From NCBI RefSeq assembly GCF_964355755.1, contig NC_092672.1:33166501-33230500 (forward strand): 64,000 nt of DNA, in the 5' to 3' direction. Under the pieces are notes generated by a model, which worked only from the letters and a program-made list of their open reading frames with translations, was not told the origin of the DNA and searched no databases. Shown piece after piece: positions 1-8,822 of this stretch. Source of the DNA: Antedon mediterranea (taxonomy: Eukaryota > Echinodermata > Crinoidea > Comatulida > Antedonidae). Both the position numbers and the translations under genes were made by a program. Each line of letters begins with the position of its first letter. Position 1 is the stretch's first letter.

Positions 1-1007
1 ATAATAATGTTCTAATCAGGGAGTTTACAACTCATATCAAAATATAATACACTTATTTATGGACGTGCAATAAACAATCAGCATTTCAAAGAAACCGATA
101 TTCTTCTGTTCTATTTGTCGGTAGAAACGTCGCGAAAGGTGAACATTTGCAACAAGATAAGATATAGAAAGCCCCTTTGTAAGCAATATAATATCATTAT
201 GTAACTTTAAAAAAAAAATGTTTGCTTGATTTTGTATAATTTATATTGTTTTGTTAAATTTATTCTTATTATAGGCCTGTAAATAATGGGTATCTTACTG
301 CGGTAGTACTATCTCATGCTCGATTAGAGTATGCCTGGGCCCATAGGCCAAGGCCTAGCCTAGGGCATAAGTAGGTCTAATAATAATAGGAATCCCGAAA
401 TGATTTGCCTTTTTTTAATTTTGAAAACTATTTAAGGCTATAGGCCAGAATAATTCATTCATATTTTGATTCATACAATAGTAGCCTGCATAGGCCTACT
501 AGCCTAGGCTCCTAGGCTAGTTTGGTTAGATTTTGGTCAAATAAATTCCTATTAGTACAGTATTAATCATGGAGTAAGTATTATTACTAATACTAGGGCC
601 TAGCCTATCTACTAAAAATAATATGTTGGTGTGCTGCACTGACACTGCTGCTGAGTAGCTACAGGTACAATAACAACATTCAACATTTCGCGCGAAAAAT
701 GATAAAACCCGCTCTAAAAAGAAACACCAATCAGAGATGTTGTTTCAAATACGTCATAAATCTGACCGACGTAAGAAAAAAATTTCAACTTTCGTAACAA
801 CACTAAAATCGACGTAAGCATACGACGTGTGTTTCACAGCCAAAATTTCAACTTTCGGGAGCAGCATAACTACAGATGTTTCTCTGTGGCCCGACACGAT
901 CTTGACTAACGTCAACGACGTCAATTTTTCTCAACTTTCGTAAGAGACGTAAGAAACGCAAGAATCGTTGCAAAATTCGACTTCTTACGTCGACAGGAAA
1001 CCAGCCT
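1..1007. other. Intergenic, TAGGCCTA-rich
   Basis: No convincing coding exon is seen. The first 620 bases are AT-rich with repeated GGCCTA/TAGGCC palindromes, a motif also scattered through the rest of the window. From about 775 to 960 the words TTTCAACTTTCG and ACGTAAG recur, a degenerate repeat related to the inverted-repeat elements that follow. Confidence 0.5.
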
Positions 1008-1207
1008 TTAAGCCTGTTTTCCTGTCGACGTTATTCGACGCTATCGTCGTTGATCAACGACGATCGTTTGGAAACGATCAACTTGAAATGATGACAATAG
1101 CGAGTACCTTTTCCTGTAAATCGTTAACATTTCCATGTTTACGTAGATGATCGCCGATTATTGTCAACGATAGCGTCGACTAACGTCGACAGGAAAACAG
1201 GCTTTAG
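1008..1207. mobile_element. Inverted-repeat element (MITE), copy 1 of a pair
   Basis: An element of about 200 bp whose ends are long inverted repeats: it opens with AAGCCTGTTTTCCTGTCGAC followed by GTTATTCGACGCTATCGT and closes with the reverse complement. A nearly identical copy starts 30 bp downstream. There is no transposase, so it is non-autonomous; the superfamily is not evident. Confidence 0.7.
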
Positions 1208-1236
1208 CTAAAGAGTTTGGCGACTCACAATGCCTC

Positions 1237-1437
1237 TTAAGCCTGTTTTCCTGTCGAAGTTATTCGACGCTATCATCGTTGATCGTTAACAGACGATCGT
1301 TTAAAAACCATCAAGTTGAAATGATAATGATAGCGAGTACCTTTTCCTGTAAATCGTTAACATTTCAATGTTTACATAGAAGATCGCCGATTATTGTTAA
1401 CGATAGCATCGCCTAACGTCGACAGGAAAACAGGCTT
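1237..1437. mobile_element. Inverted-repeat element (MITE), copy 2 of a pair
   Basis: Same family and orientation as the element at 1008-1207, differing by scattered substitutions and a few bases of length. Both copies carry CGATCGTTT and GCGAGTACCTTTTCCTG internally. The spacer between them includes CTTTAGCTAAAGAG, which recurs in modified form after this copy, so the pair probably arose by tandem duplication of element plus flank. Confidence 0.7.
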
Positions 1438-1510
1438 TAGCTATAAAGTTCGGAGACTCATAATGCCTCTAGGTTTAAAATCTGATTATACCAAATAGTT
1501 GTGCCCTCTT

Positions 1511-1806
1511 AAGCTGTCATGTCTACCACTATCAAACTAAACTTTGAAAAAGTGTGATATGCCAAAATATGGTAGCGATTATGCTTAAATATGGTAGCGA
1601 TATGCTTAAATATGGTAGCGATATGCTTAAATATGGTAGCGATATGCTTAAATATGGTAGCGATATGCTTAAATATGGTATTGATATCAAAGATTGTATT
1701 ATGTATCGGCGCTATACAATCTTTGGTGATACGGCCAAATGTGGTAATTATATGACATCATCAAGTCCATGGGCACGTCAATAAAGTTTGATAGTGTAGA
1801 AAGAGT
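1511..1806. mobile_element. MITE family A copy with internal 21-bp repeats
   Basis: Family A is a short element with ends related to AAGCTCTGTCTACACTATC, an inner GTGTGATGTGCC, a core AAATATGGTAGTGATATG and TGACATCATCATGTCC. This copy is longer than the others because the 21-bp core ATGCTTAAATATGGTAGCGAT is repeated about five times between 1580 and 1690. The left end is mutated. Confidence 0.8.
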
Positions 1807-1955
1807 TGCAGACTACAGATTTATATTGTCTCTAACATTCTCTCCACAATGATTCATCAACCAATAATATTTTGCCATGGATTTATAATCTTTATGTATA
1901 AATATTATCTACAAATGCCAATTACGTATATCAACGAATAGTAACAATATAAGTG

Positions 1956-2270
1956 TTAGTTAAATAACATTCGAATGATCTCAACATTGTTCGCAGTAGC
2001 ATACTGCTGGACGGTCGGTGGAACTGTTGCATCTTTGCCGATGGCGAGTACCAGTATAGCCTTTTTTCCTTTTGCGGTGGCCACTAGTTGGTCAATACAA
2101 GCTTGGTTAATTCGTGGTTGAGATTTGGCTTCCCATACTTGTGTGACGTTCACGACAAAATCGGCTTGCCTTCTATTCATTGGTACTTCTGATTTGACGT
2201 AAGCCTTGCCAAAGCTAGCACGCAAATATTTCCCAACTTGTTTTTGAAACCAATATCCACGATTTGCCAT
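1956..2270 (-). CDS. Small PD-(D/E)XK-like nuclease, paralogue 1
   Basis: An intact reading frame of 104 residues. It has an N-terminal helix with FQKQVGKYLR, then VPMN, then D37 in QADF, a strand ending W46-E47-A48-K49, and later hydrophobic strands AILVLAIG and VEIIRM. This order (helix, D, about ten residues, E-x-K, alternating strands) is the signature of the PD-(D/E)XK restriction-endonuclease-like fold, and length is near the minimum for the fold. I do not recognise a named family; nuclease activity is inferred from the motif only. The ATG at 2270 is preceded 12 bp upstream by a pyrimidine-rich splice acceptor (CTTCTTTACAG, ending 2283) and a donor CTAAAG/GTATGT lies at 2712, implying a leader intron. 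Paralogues are at 4725-5033 (broken) and 7046-7354 (intact), all on the same strand. C terminus R-M-x-F-N is shared by all three. Confidence 0.75.
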   Translation of the reverse strand: MANRGYWFQKQVGKYLRASFGKAYVKSEVPMNRRQADFVVNVTQVWEAKSQPRINQACIDQLVATAKGKKAILVLAIGKDATVPPTVQQYATANNVEIIRMLFN

Positions 2271-2333
2271 TTTGTTGTATTTCTGTAAAGAAGAAAGGTC
2301 TACCGATCACATTTTTTGGCCTGGTGACATTCT

Positions 2334-2463
2334 AAGCTTTGTCTACACTATCAAACTTTTTATGATTTTCCCATATATGGACATGATGATGTCATATCAC
2401 TACCATATTTGGGCAAATCACACTTTTTTTGATAAACTAGTTTGATAGTGTATACAGAGCTTT
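2334..2463. mobile_element. MITE family A copy
   Basis: About 130 bp with inverted ends related to AAGCTTTGTCTACACTATC and TAGTGTATACAGAGCTT, and the internal words CCATATATGGACATGATG and TACCATATTTGGGCA. It lies in the leader intron of paralogue 1. Confidence 0.85.
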
Positions 2464-2479
2464 TATAGGTCGCTCTGGA

Positions 2480-2672
2480 GTGTGGAAGATTTGAAAATAG
2501 TGGAAGGGGAGGAACACTAGTGGATGGATAAGCAAGACTGTGAACCACAGCGATTTTAATTGCTTTTGCTTATCCTTGCCTCCTTAGATTTCCACCTGTC
2601 TTGTTTCTGTTACCTATGTTTTAAATGTATTTCATTTTAAAGGCTAAATAAAGAATGAATGAATGAATGAAC
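2480..2672 (+). mobile_element. Truncated non-LTR retrotransposon 3-prime end
   Basis: The stretch ends with GGCTAAATAAAGAATGAATG followed by more AATG units, a tail form common to CR1/L2-like LINEs. The upstream 100 bp has no open frame, so only the 3-prime untranslated end is present. The left limit is uncertain. Confidence 0.45.
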
Positions 2673-2712
2673 ACAGTGTGATTAATAATTCATACTAAAA
2701 AGTACACATACC

Positions 2713-3937
2713 TTTAGATTATGTTTCTAAAATTCTTTCTTCTTATTCTGCAATTGTTGAATTTTAAAGTGAAGTGCTGACGGACACGATCGAATTATTC
2801 TAATTTCCTCCTGTCAAAACTTTAAATATCTTATATTTACAGATAAAATATACATAGAAATTATGTTTGCTCTGAGATAACAAGAACATATAAATAAAAA
2901 CTAACAAAAATATTAAAATTGTGTCACTTCCACTCTCGTACGTTATACTAACAAACATTCAGTGCTGTTAAACATTAGGAAATTATCTAAAAACAGCACT
3001 GATAGAATAAACTCTGAATAGTTGTTTAAATATTAAAACATTGTATATACTTCTGGAAAAACCAATAACTAGCAATGTCATATTGTTTGTATGAATTGTC
3101 ATTTCCTTAACGTATTAGGCCTACTGTATTATTCCGGTATTTTACTGTTAATTGTCAAATCAAACTTATGTGACATAATGTAAACAAGTTTAAAACAATA
3201 CAACTATTTTATTTCGTTAAAACTTTTGAAATTAACAAAGTTTAAAAAAATGGGCATTTGTATTATATAAGACCTTTACATTTTATCATAGGCCCTATAT
3301 TATTCTGATATAAATTATACTTATTTACAGTCATTTATAATCAGAAATTTCTGTGACAGCTAGTACTTACTTCTTTTAACAAAATAAATAAACTTTGTTT
3401 TGTGGAAGAACCTACCTAGGCCTATAGAATAGAATTAGGCGTCTTTCATTATTTTTATAGCTCCCGGCCGGTCGTCCGGCAAATAAAATCGCATCTCAAT
3501 GTTTCGTTTTCACGACGCTCCACGCGGCTATGCGCCAATCGTTTTACGCGATATGCGCGTAGCCGGTACCAATGACGCGAACCTTAAGTATGACATTATT
3601 TGATCGGGTTTTAAAAGACTGCATAAATGTTTATCCTATAGTTCTAACCTGTCTAATTTCTTTTGTTTATGTATTCACATTTTCTTCGGGCAATACTTAA
3701 ATATAAATATATTAATGTTGTTGAATACTGTATTAGAATATTATCTAAAAAATTTATGATTGGATAAAACTCTTCTTGTGATGATACAGAAACTATGAAT
3801 ATGTTCAAATATTAAAACATTTTAATCGTGGAAAAACCAAAGCTAGCTATGTATAATGTATTTGTGAGAATTGTCATTTCCTTACTGATTATTTTTATCC
3901 TTTATAACTACGGGTATTTGTCATTGTGTTTAAAAGA
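2713..3937. other. Upstream region of paralogue 1 with repeated modules
   Basis: No coding exon is seen. It should hold the first exon and promoter of paralogue 1. Two copies of a shared module are present: CTGGAAAAACCAA at 3053-3065 and GTGGAAAAACCAA at 3829-3840, each followed by AGCTATG/AGCAATG and then GAATTGTCATTTCCTTA. The second also has the CCAAT-type GATTGGATAAAA at 3758. Confidence 0.45.
3758..3885 (-). promoter_or_regulatory. Repeated upstream module of the nuclease array
   Basis: Contains GATTGGATAAAA (reverse of a CCAAT box) and, 70 bp on, GTGGAAAAACCAA, then GAATTGTCATTTCC. Related modules lie at 3052, 5893, 6320, 7685 and 8281. At 5893 and 7685 it sits just beyond the leader donor of a nuclease paralogue, where a promoter is expected. 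Its function is inferred from position and repetition only. Confidence 0.4.
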
Positions 3938-4066
3938 AAACAAAGTAAGTCCTACCTGGAGTTCCAATTGATTAAGAAAACACATTATAATTGATTAATA
4001 GTATAATCTTGCAATATATAATGTGTTGTCTTTAATCAATTGAAACTCCAGGTAGGACTTTGTTTT
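3938..4066. mobile_element. Hairpin-forming inverted repeat
   Basis: A 129-bp palindromic unit: AAAACAAAGTAAGTCCTACC, then TGGAGTTCCAATTGATTAA, is matched at the far end by its near-perfect reverse complement ending GTAGGACTTTGTTTT. The loop is AT-rich. It resembles a foldback MITE; no second copy is in the window. Confidence 0.65.
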
Positions 4067-4164
4067 GTGGGATAATCTTTGTTAACATCAACTCATAGTT
4101 AACTTATAGCATTTTAACAATAAAACATATTTGGTATTACTTAGGTGTGTTTTTAGTTAGAAAT

Positions 4165-4415
4165 AGTGATGGTATTGGAGTTGTGGCTTGGTGGTTATGA
4201 TGCTTGGCTACCACTCCAATGGTCCGGGGTTTAAGTCCCATCACATGTCAGGATTTTTTCTAAGGACCAAATTACTCCACTCCCAAAGACTTGTAACAAG
4301 ACTTTGTTTATGTAGAGCATCTTGTGAAATGTTTGTCTTGTGAACCTCCGAGGGTCCCTAATGATTAGCAATAGCTGGATGGATCACCCTCATTAAATAT
4401 GGTTAAATAATAAAA
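4165..4415 (+). mobile_element. tRNA-derived SINE
   Basis: Starts with a tRNA-like region: A-box-like GTGGCTTGGTGGTTATG, and about 40 bp later a B-box-like GGTCCGGGGTTTAAGTCCC. A unique body follows (CCTCCGAGGGTCCC, AGCTGGATGGATCACCC) and an A-rich tail of AATAAT units. This is the head-body-tail layout of a Pol III retroposon. Confidence 0.65.
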
Positions 4416-4724
4416 TAAATTATAATATAATAATAATAATAATCATAATAATAACTGACATATTTTTCTCCAAAAAAAAAAGAAGCTTTCGATTTAGCTT
4501 TACAATTAGGCCTATTAAAAATACATTTCTAAATTACACATTATTATGCTCATCACCTTCATCAATTCTAATTTGTTTTTTCAATTACGTTTTGTTAAAA
4601 CTGCACCAATAACTCGCCCTACACACTATATATCTAAACTATTGTCAATGAAATGAAACTGAAATTTTAATTTTTACTCTTAGTATAACAATGTATTTAG
4701 ATAGATTGTTATAATGCAGTAATG

Positions 4725-5033
4725 TTAATTGAATGTCATTCTACAGATGATAACATGTTTATCCTTTGCATACTTCTCGACGTGTTCCGAAACTCTTGCA
4801 TCTTTCCCGATGGCGAGTATAGCCTTTTTACCTCCTGCAGTATCCACTAGCTGGTCAACACAATCTGTTTCAATTTTTGGCTAAGATTTGGCTTCCCATA
4901 CTTGATTACCCATGACTAGAAAATCAGCTTGCCTACCATTCATTTTTACATGTTCCTTGACTTGGGTCTTGCCGTGTTCCGTACGCAAAAATTCTCCAAC
5001 TTTTTTCTGAAACTCATATCCATGGTTCGCCAT
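4725..5033 (-). pseudogene. Small PD-(D/E)XK-like nuclease, paralogue 2 (broken)
   Basis: The minus-strand frame starting ATGGCGAACCATGG at 5033 gives 102 codons closely matching paralogue 1, including D37 in QADF, W46-E47-A48-K49 and the end R-M-T-F-N before TAA. Codon 51 (4883-4881) is TAG, directly after the ExK-Ser; the downstream frame is otherwise intact without indels. The acceptor GTTTACAG (AG at 5051-5050) and an upstream donor TTTAAAG/GTGAGC at 5771 are preserved. A single nonsense codon in an otherwise clean frame suggests recent loss, an allele, or a sequencing error. If read, the product would stop just after the predicted active site. Confidence 0.8.
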
Positions 5034-5892
5034 TTTGTTTGTAATTTTTCTGTAAACAAAGTTATTTTGCTAGAATGATTAATTGAGCTGGGACGCAGAA
5101 ACGCATATGGGAAGAAAGGGAATTAGAATGCGAACCCTATTCAGTGGCCTATTATATCGGTGGTGTAAATCGTCTAAAATCATGATAATAAAATATACGG
5201 GTTTTTAAATTGAAAATCATGGCTCTTTATTGTTGCGCGCAACCCAATTATATAGATAGAAAATGGCAGCCCTTAGGTTTTGCATCGTTTAGCTTGAGCA
5301 CGATCAATAGTGAATGCAGTTGTTATTATTGTTCACAATACTGTATAGTATATACACAAACATTGTATTGTAACACGCAGGAATGGTTATCAACAACACT
5401 TATTATGTTCCATTGCTATGGTTATTCCATGCACCTATAATTAGAAGTAGTAGGCCTACTAATGTATAGGTACTTGGTTATTCCAACAAAAGCCATCGCC
5501 TAAGCAAATCATCAGGCTCATCGTCTGTTTACAACAAGTTAGACCTACAATTGTTATTATGCATTATAGTTTATTAGAATAATTGCTAACATAACCTGTT
5601 ATTAAATAATATTGAATTGCATCCAAATTCCTCATGTTTAATCAAGTTCAAATCTGAATTTCGTTGTAACATACAGTAGCCTACGTTATTTAGATTTTCC
5701 CACAGATTATTAATATTTTCTGCATGGTAACAACGTAAATTAATAAATAAAAACATAATACAACGCTCACCTTTAAAATTAAAAACGTTTCTAAAATGTT
5801 AGAATGGTTTTAAAGGATGTGGAATTGGGTTGATGAAACACGCCGACTATTAAACGTAAAAGTGCCTATAGGCCTACTAAAATACCAGTGCT

Positions 5893-5972
5893 GATTGGAT
5901 AGAATTGTTCCCGTGATAGGAATATACATATTTTGTCTAAGAATAAACATTACATCATTCTGGAAAAACCAA
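5893..5972 (-). promoter_or_regulatory. Repeated upstream module, paralogue 2
   Basis: GATTGGATAGAATTGTTCCC then ACATTACATCATTCTGG and TGGAAAAACCAA. It lies 120 bp beyond the predicted leader donor of paralogue 2. The CRE-like core seen in other copies (TTACGTCA) is TTACATCA here, so this copy, like its gene, is decayed. Confidence 0.4.
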
Positions 5973-6319
5973 TAAGGGCTTAAATATAGAACTGATCGTT
6001 AAATTCTTGTTTTCCAGCCCTCTGTAGGTTACTCAACAAATATAATAATTAGATTCATTGTGTAGCTTTTAATTCTTTTTAATCTTGTAAAGCAATACTA
6101 CCAATATTTGTTTTTAATGCATGCTAATAAGAATATATTGGAAATGTGTTACATTTTTTTATCTAACAAAAAAATATTTTCAATTTTAATTTTTAACTTT
6201 TGTAAATCAGTATTTGAAATTTAGCCTTATAGTGTAATAAGGTAGATTTTTAATAAAAGCCGAATTTATATATATATATATGATTTACAATATCATTCCA
6301 AAACTATAAGATAAAATCA

Positions 6320-6366
6320 TGCACATGACATAGATAATGGACATTACGTCATTCTGGAAAAACCAG
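6320..6366 (-). promoter_or_regulatory. Repeated upstream module without a gene
   Basis: CATGACATAGATAATGGACA, TTACGTCATTCTGG and GGAAAAACCAG closely match the module at 7685-7746. No nuclease reading frame follows within the next kilobase on the minus strand other than the pseudogene at 4725, so it may be the remnant of a lost paralogue. Confidence 0.4.
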
Positions 6367-6711
6367 CGATATGGCATAAAATAAAAATACAGGTACTTGA
6401 GTTTATTTGTATTCGATAAACCAAAACAACAAAACACTCAAAGCATATTTCATCCAGGGGCAGCCTGGTATATTGTAGATCCGAAGAAGGTGGGGGGTAT
6501 TTCCAAATTTCCCAAAAAGTAATTTGTAAATTATTAATATATAACAAAGTCAATCATAATCGATCACGGATTTCCATTAAAAATAATAGAAAGAACGAAA
6601 GTGGATATAAACGTAAAAAATAAAAGAAATATAAGTGTGGACAGAGACCAAAAAGCTTGAAACCTTTATATTACGGCTTGACCATCGGTTAAACTAAGGC
6701 TCATGCCTACG

Positions 6712-6866
6712 GCCCTACACTATCAAACTAGTTTGACAAAAAAGTGTGATGTGCCAAAATATGGTAGTGATATGGCCAAATGTGGTAGAGATATAACATC
6801 ATCATGTACATATTTGGGCACATCACATTATTTTTTCACATAAAGTTTGATAGTGTAGACAGAGCT
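6712..6866. mobile_element. MITE family A copy
   Basis: Shows CTACACTATCAAACTAGTTT, AAAGTGTGATGTGCC, the AAATATGGTAGTGATATG core and the right end AAAGTTTGATAGTGTAGAC followed by AGAGCT. The outer left end is altered. Confidence 0.85.
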
Positions 6867-7045
6867 AAGAGTTACAATAACAAATTAAAACGGATTGTAA
6901 TCATCATAATTGTAGGCGTCACCCAACAATATGTATGTAGTATACTAAACTTTGCAATAATTAACACATAATACAGTTATTTCTGCGTTTGGTAAAATTT
7001 TATTTTCTTACTAAATAAATTATCTTTTATTTTTGAGCAGAACAG

Positions 7046-7354
7046 TTAGTTGAACGACATTCGGACAACTTCTACGCCGTTAGTTGCAGCATGCTGCAAA
7101 ACGGTTTGCGAAATAGACGCATCTCTCCCGATAGCAAGTACAGGTTTCCCCACTCCACTTGCAATTCTTGCTGCTTGAAAAACATACTCCTTTTCAATCT
7201 TCGATGAAGACTTGGCCTCCCATATCTGGTTGTTGCCACAGACAAAATCGGCGTAACTGCCGTTCATTGGTACCTGTGATCTCACGCCACTGTATCGGCT
7301 GCGCAGATAGTTGCCAACTTGCCCCTCAAATGATGCTCCATGGTTATACGCCAT
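7046..7354 (-). CDS. Small PD-(D/E)XK-like nuclease, paralogue 3
   Basis: An intact frame of 102 residues. E10 (SFEGQVG), VPMN, D36 in YADF, I44-W45-E46-A47-K48 and strands PVLAIG and VEVVRM match the other two copies, so the D...ExK layout of a PD-(D/E)XK fold is retained, here with the helix-1 glutamate that many active members have. I chose ATG 7354 rather than 7378 because the upstream codons overlap a splice acceptor (TTATTTCTTCAG, AG at 7365-7364) conserved in the paralogues. A donor CTGAAG/GTAAGT lies at 7535. After the stop, AATAAA occurs within 25 bp, a likely poly(A) signal. The protein differs more from paralogues 1 and 2 than they do from each other. No signal peptide or membrane segment is seen; a soluble protein is expected. 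The substrate is unknown. Confidence 0.8.
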   Translation of the reverse strand: MAYNHGASFEGQVGNYLRSRYSGVRSQVPMNGSYADFVCGNNQIWEAKSSSKIEKEYVFQAARIASGVGKPVLAIGRDASISQTVLQHAATNGVEVVRMSFN

Positions 7355-7362
7355 TATTTTTG

Positions 7363-7535
7363 TCTGAAGAAATAACATTTGTTTAGAGTCAAGAATAATG
7401 CCCAGCTACCCTCTGCAAACATCTTAGAATCTGGAATTAATATTCTACAACCGAACCCAATAATGCGTTTTACAAAACAATCTATTTTCAGTTATGAATG
7501 TAAAAATAGTTTATCGATAATAATTTAAACTTACC
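7363..7535 (-). other. Predicted 5-prime leader intron of paralogue 3
   Basis: Donor GTAAGT at 7534 and acceptor CTTCAG ending 7364 bound an intron of about 170 bp before the coding exon. Positions relative to the ATG match those at paralogues 1 and 2. Confidence 0.5.
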
Positions 7536-7684
7536 TTCAGAATTGTTGCCAACAAACCTAACAAACAAGTTTTTGTTATTACAGTATTAAAAAGTGTAAC
7601 TGCTGAGCTAGCGATCGATAAAAAAACGAGTTATAGTAAAGCGTGCTGCGTTCTTTGCTTATAAAGAAATGATTTCAAACCTGT

Positions 7685-7746
7685 GATTGGATAAAATCCT
7701 ACTCGTGACGCAGATAATGTACATTACGTCATTCTGGAAAAACCAA
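7685..7746 (-). promoter_or_regulatory. Repeated upstream module, paralogue 3
   Basis: Best copy of the module: GATTGGATAAAA (CCAAT box on the minus strand), GTGACGCAGATAATG, TTACGTCA (ATF/CREB-like) and CTGGAAAAACCAA, within 62 bp and 150 bp upstream of the leader donor. GGAAAAACC resembles a kappa-B half site. The factor assignments rest on consensus words alone. Confidence 0.45.
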
Positions 7747-7939
7747 CTATATGGCATCACAGATGTATTTGTATTACGATAAACTGAAACAACGACACAT
7801 TTTCGATGCACTTATAGATTTATGGAAAGATTATATTATCTTTCAAATCCCATTTGTTTTGTGTTTTTATATTTTTCTTGTTAATCCTGTAAACGTTTGC
7901 TATAGTACTATGAATGTACATTATATTATTTATTTATTT

Positions 7940-8165
7940 ATTTATTTATTTGTATTGCATACGCATCCAACAGCGAGCAACTCGCCAAATACAGAACGAA
8001 TAAGCTATTTCATAATTCATCGGGCTTATAAACTAAATCTCATTTGAGGCCAGGGAATGGAGTTCAAAGAGTCGTGAGTCCTAGCAATACTGCAGGTCAG
8101 GATCGAACTCTGGACCAATAGCTTCACGCAATACAACTACAGTACCAACAAAATTAAATTAAATT
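7940..8165 (-). mobile_element. tRNA-derived SINE remnant
   Basis: On the minus strand a B-box-like AGAGTTCGATCCTGACC is followed by GGCGAGTTGCTCGCTGTTGG. The latter segment recurs as GCGAGTAACTCGCCAATTAC at 33923 and as a weaker copy near 36445, marking a dispersed family. Limits are approximate; a (TTTA)n run adjoins it. Confidence 0.4.
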
Positions 8166-8215
8166 ATAGGCAATAATTACTAGTAAACAAAAAAAAAACC
8201 AATGGATCATAAGTT

Positions 8216-8253
8216 GATCCAGGGAAGAGTTAAATTACACTCTTCCCTGGTTG
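8216..8253. repeat. Short foldback element
   Basis: CCAGGGAAGAGTTAAATTAC then ACTCTTCCCTGG: a 12-bp perfect stem with an AT-rich loop. Similar units lie at 49083-49123 and, as half of one, near 20595. Confidence 0.6.
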
Positions 8254-8711
8254 ACCATAAAAGGTGTGATGTGAGACTAATTTTGGAAAAACCCAAGTCC
8301 GGCAGATAATATAATAGAGATAACGCGAGTATGCCAAGTGTGTCCTTATTGGTTTTCGATTTCATACTCTTGGCTTCCCCTGTCTTTTTTGTTCAGTTTC
8401 AAAATGTTGTTTAAAAAATAGAATCTTATACATTGATTAATGGCTTAACAATTAACTTAATACAAGCTTTAAAAATCAAACATTTATCATAGAAATCATT
8501 TAAAAGTAAAAAACCCAAATTTTGAAATGCACGTGAAGACTTTCCGCGCGAACCGTTTATTACGATGTTATCATATACACAAACAATGTGCGCGTACCAC
8601 TATCCAAACAGGTTCGTAGAAAGTGGTATTCACCAAGTTTCGCGTGAGGTGTAAATCGTATAAAAACAACCTCTGAAACAACTTTTATCCAATAGCATTC
8701 CCAAAATTGGG

Positions 8712-8822
8712 TCACATGATAATATTGTCGCTATGGTGATGAGGTGAGCAGCGACTGAACATCTGCTGTACAGTTCTGCTGAATCTGATCTGCAGTGCTT
8801 CCCAGGTAGTGAGATACTGCTT
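8712..8822 (-). CDS. Receptor exon 14: cytoplasmic tail
   Basis: Acceptor TGAATTTCAG, then 36 codons starting K-Q-Y-L-T-T-W and ending D-N-I-I-M before TGA at 8714-8712. It joins exon 13 in phase 0. The tail is not conserved enough to verify by family knowledge, so this exon rests on splice signal and frame. No PDZ-binding motif is obvious. Confidence 0.65.
   Translation of the reverse strand, partial: KQYLTTWEALQIRFSRTVQQMFSRCSPHHHSDNIIM

Larger units (their letters stand above)
2282..2712 (-). other. Predicted 5-prime leader intron of paralogue 1
   Basis: On the minus strand CTAAAG/GTATGT (donor GT at 2711-2710) and CTTTACAG (acceptor AG at 2284-2283) bound an intron of about 430 bp just before the coding exon. 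The same arrangement exists at the two paralogues, which supports real splicing. This intron carries a MITE family A copy and a truncated LINE tail. The transcription start is not visible. Confidence 0.5.
5050..7045. other. Upstream region of paralogue 2
   Basis: No convincing exon. It holds the predicted leader donor of paralogue 2 (5771/5770), upstream modules at 5893-5972 and 6320-6366, a TATATATATATA microsatellite near 6270 and a MITE family A copy at 6712-6866. Reading frames here are short and without recognisable domains. Confidence 0.45.

Noticed and set aside
7159-7386. Plus-strand 75-codon frame over the third nuclease copy
   Set aside because: It is the shadow of the minus-strand gene, whose motifs are conserved in the two paralogues.
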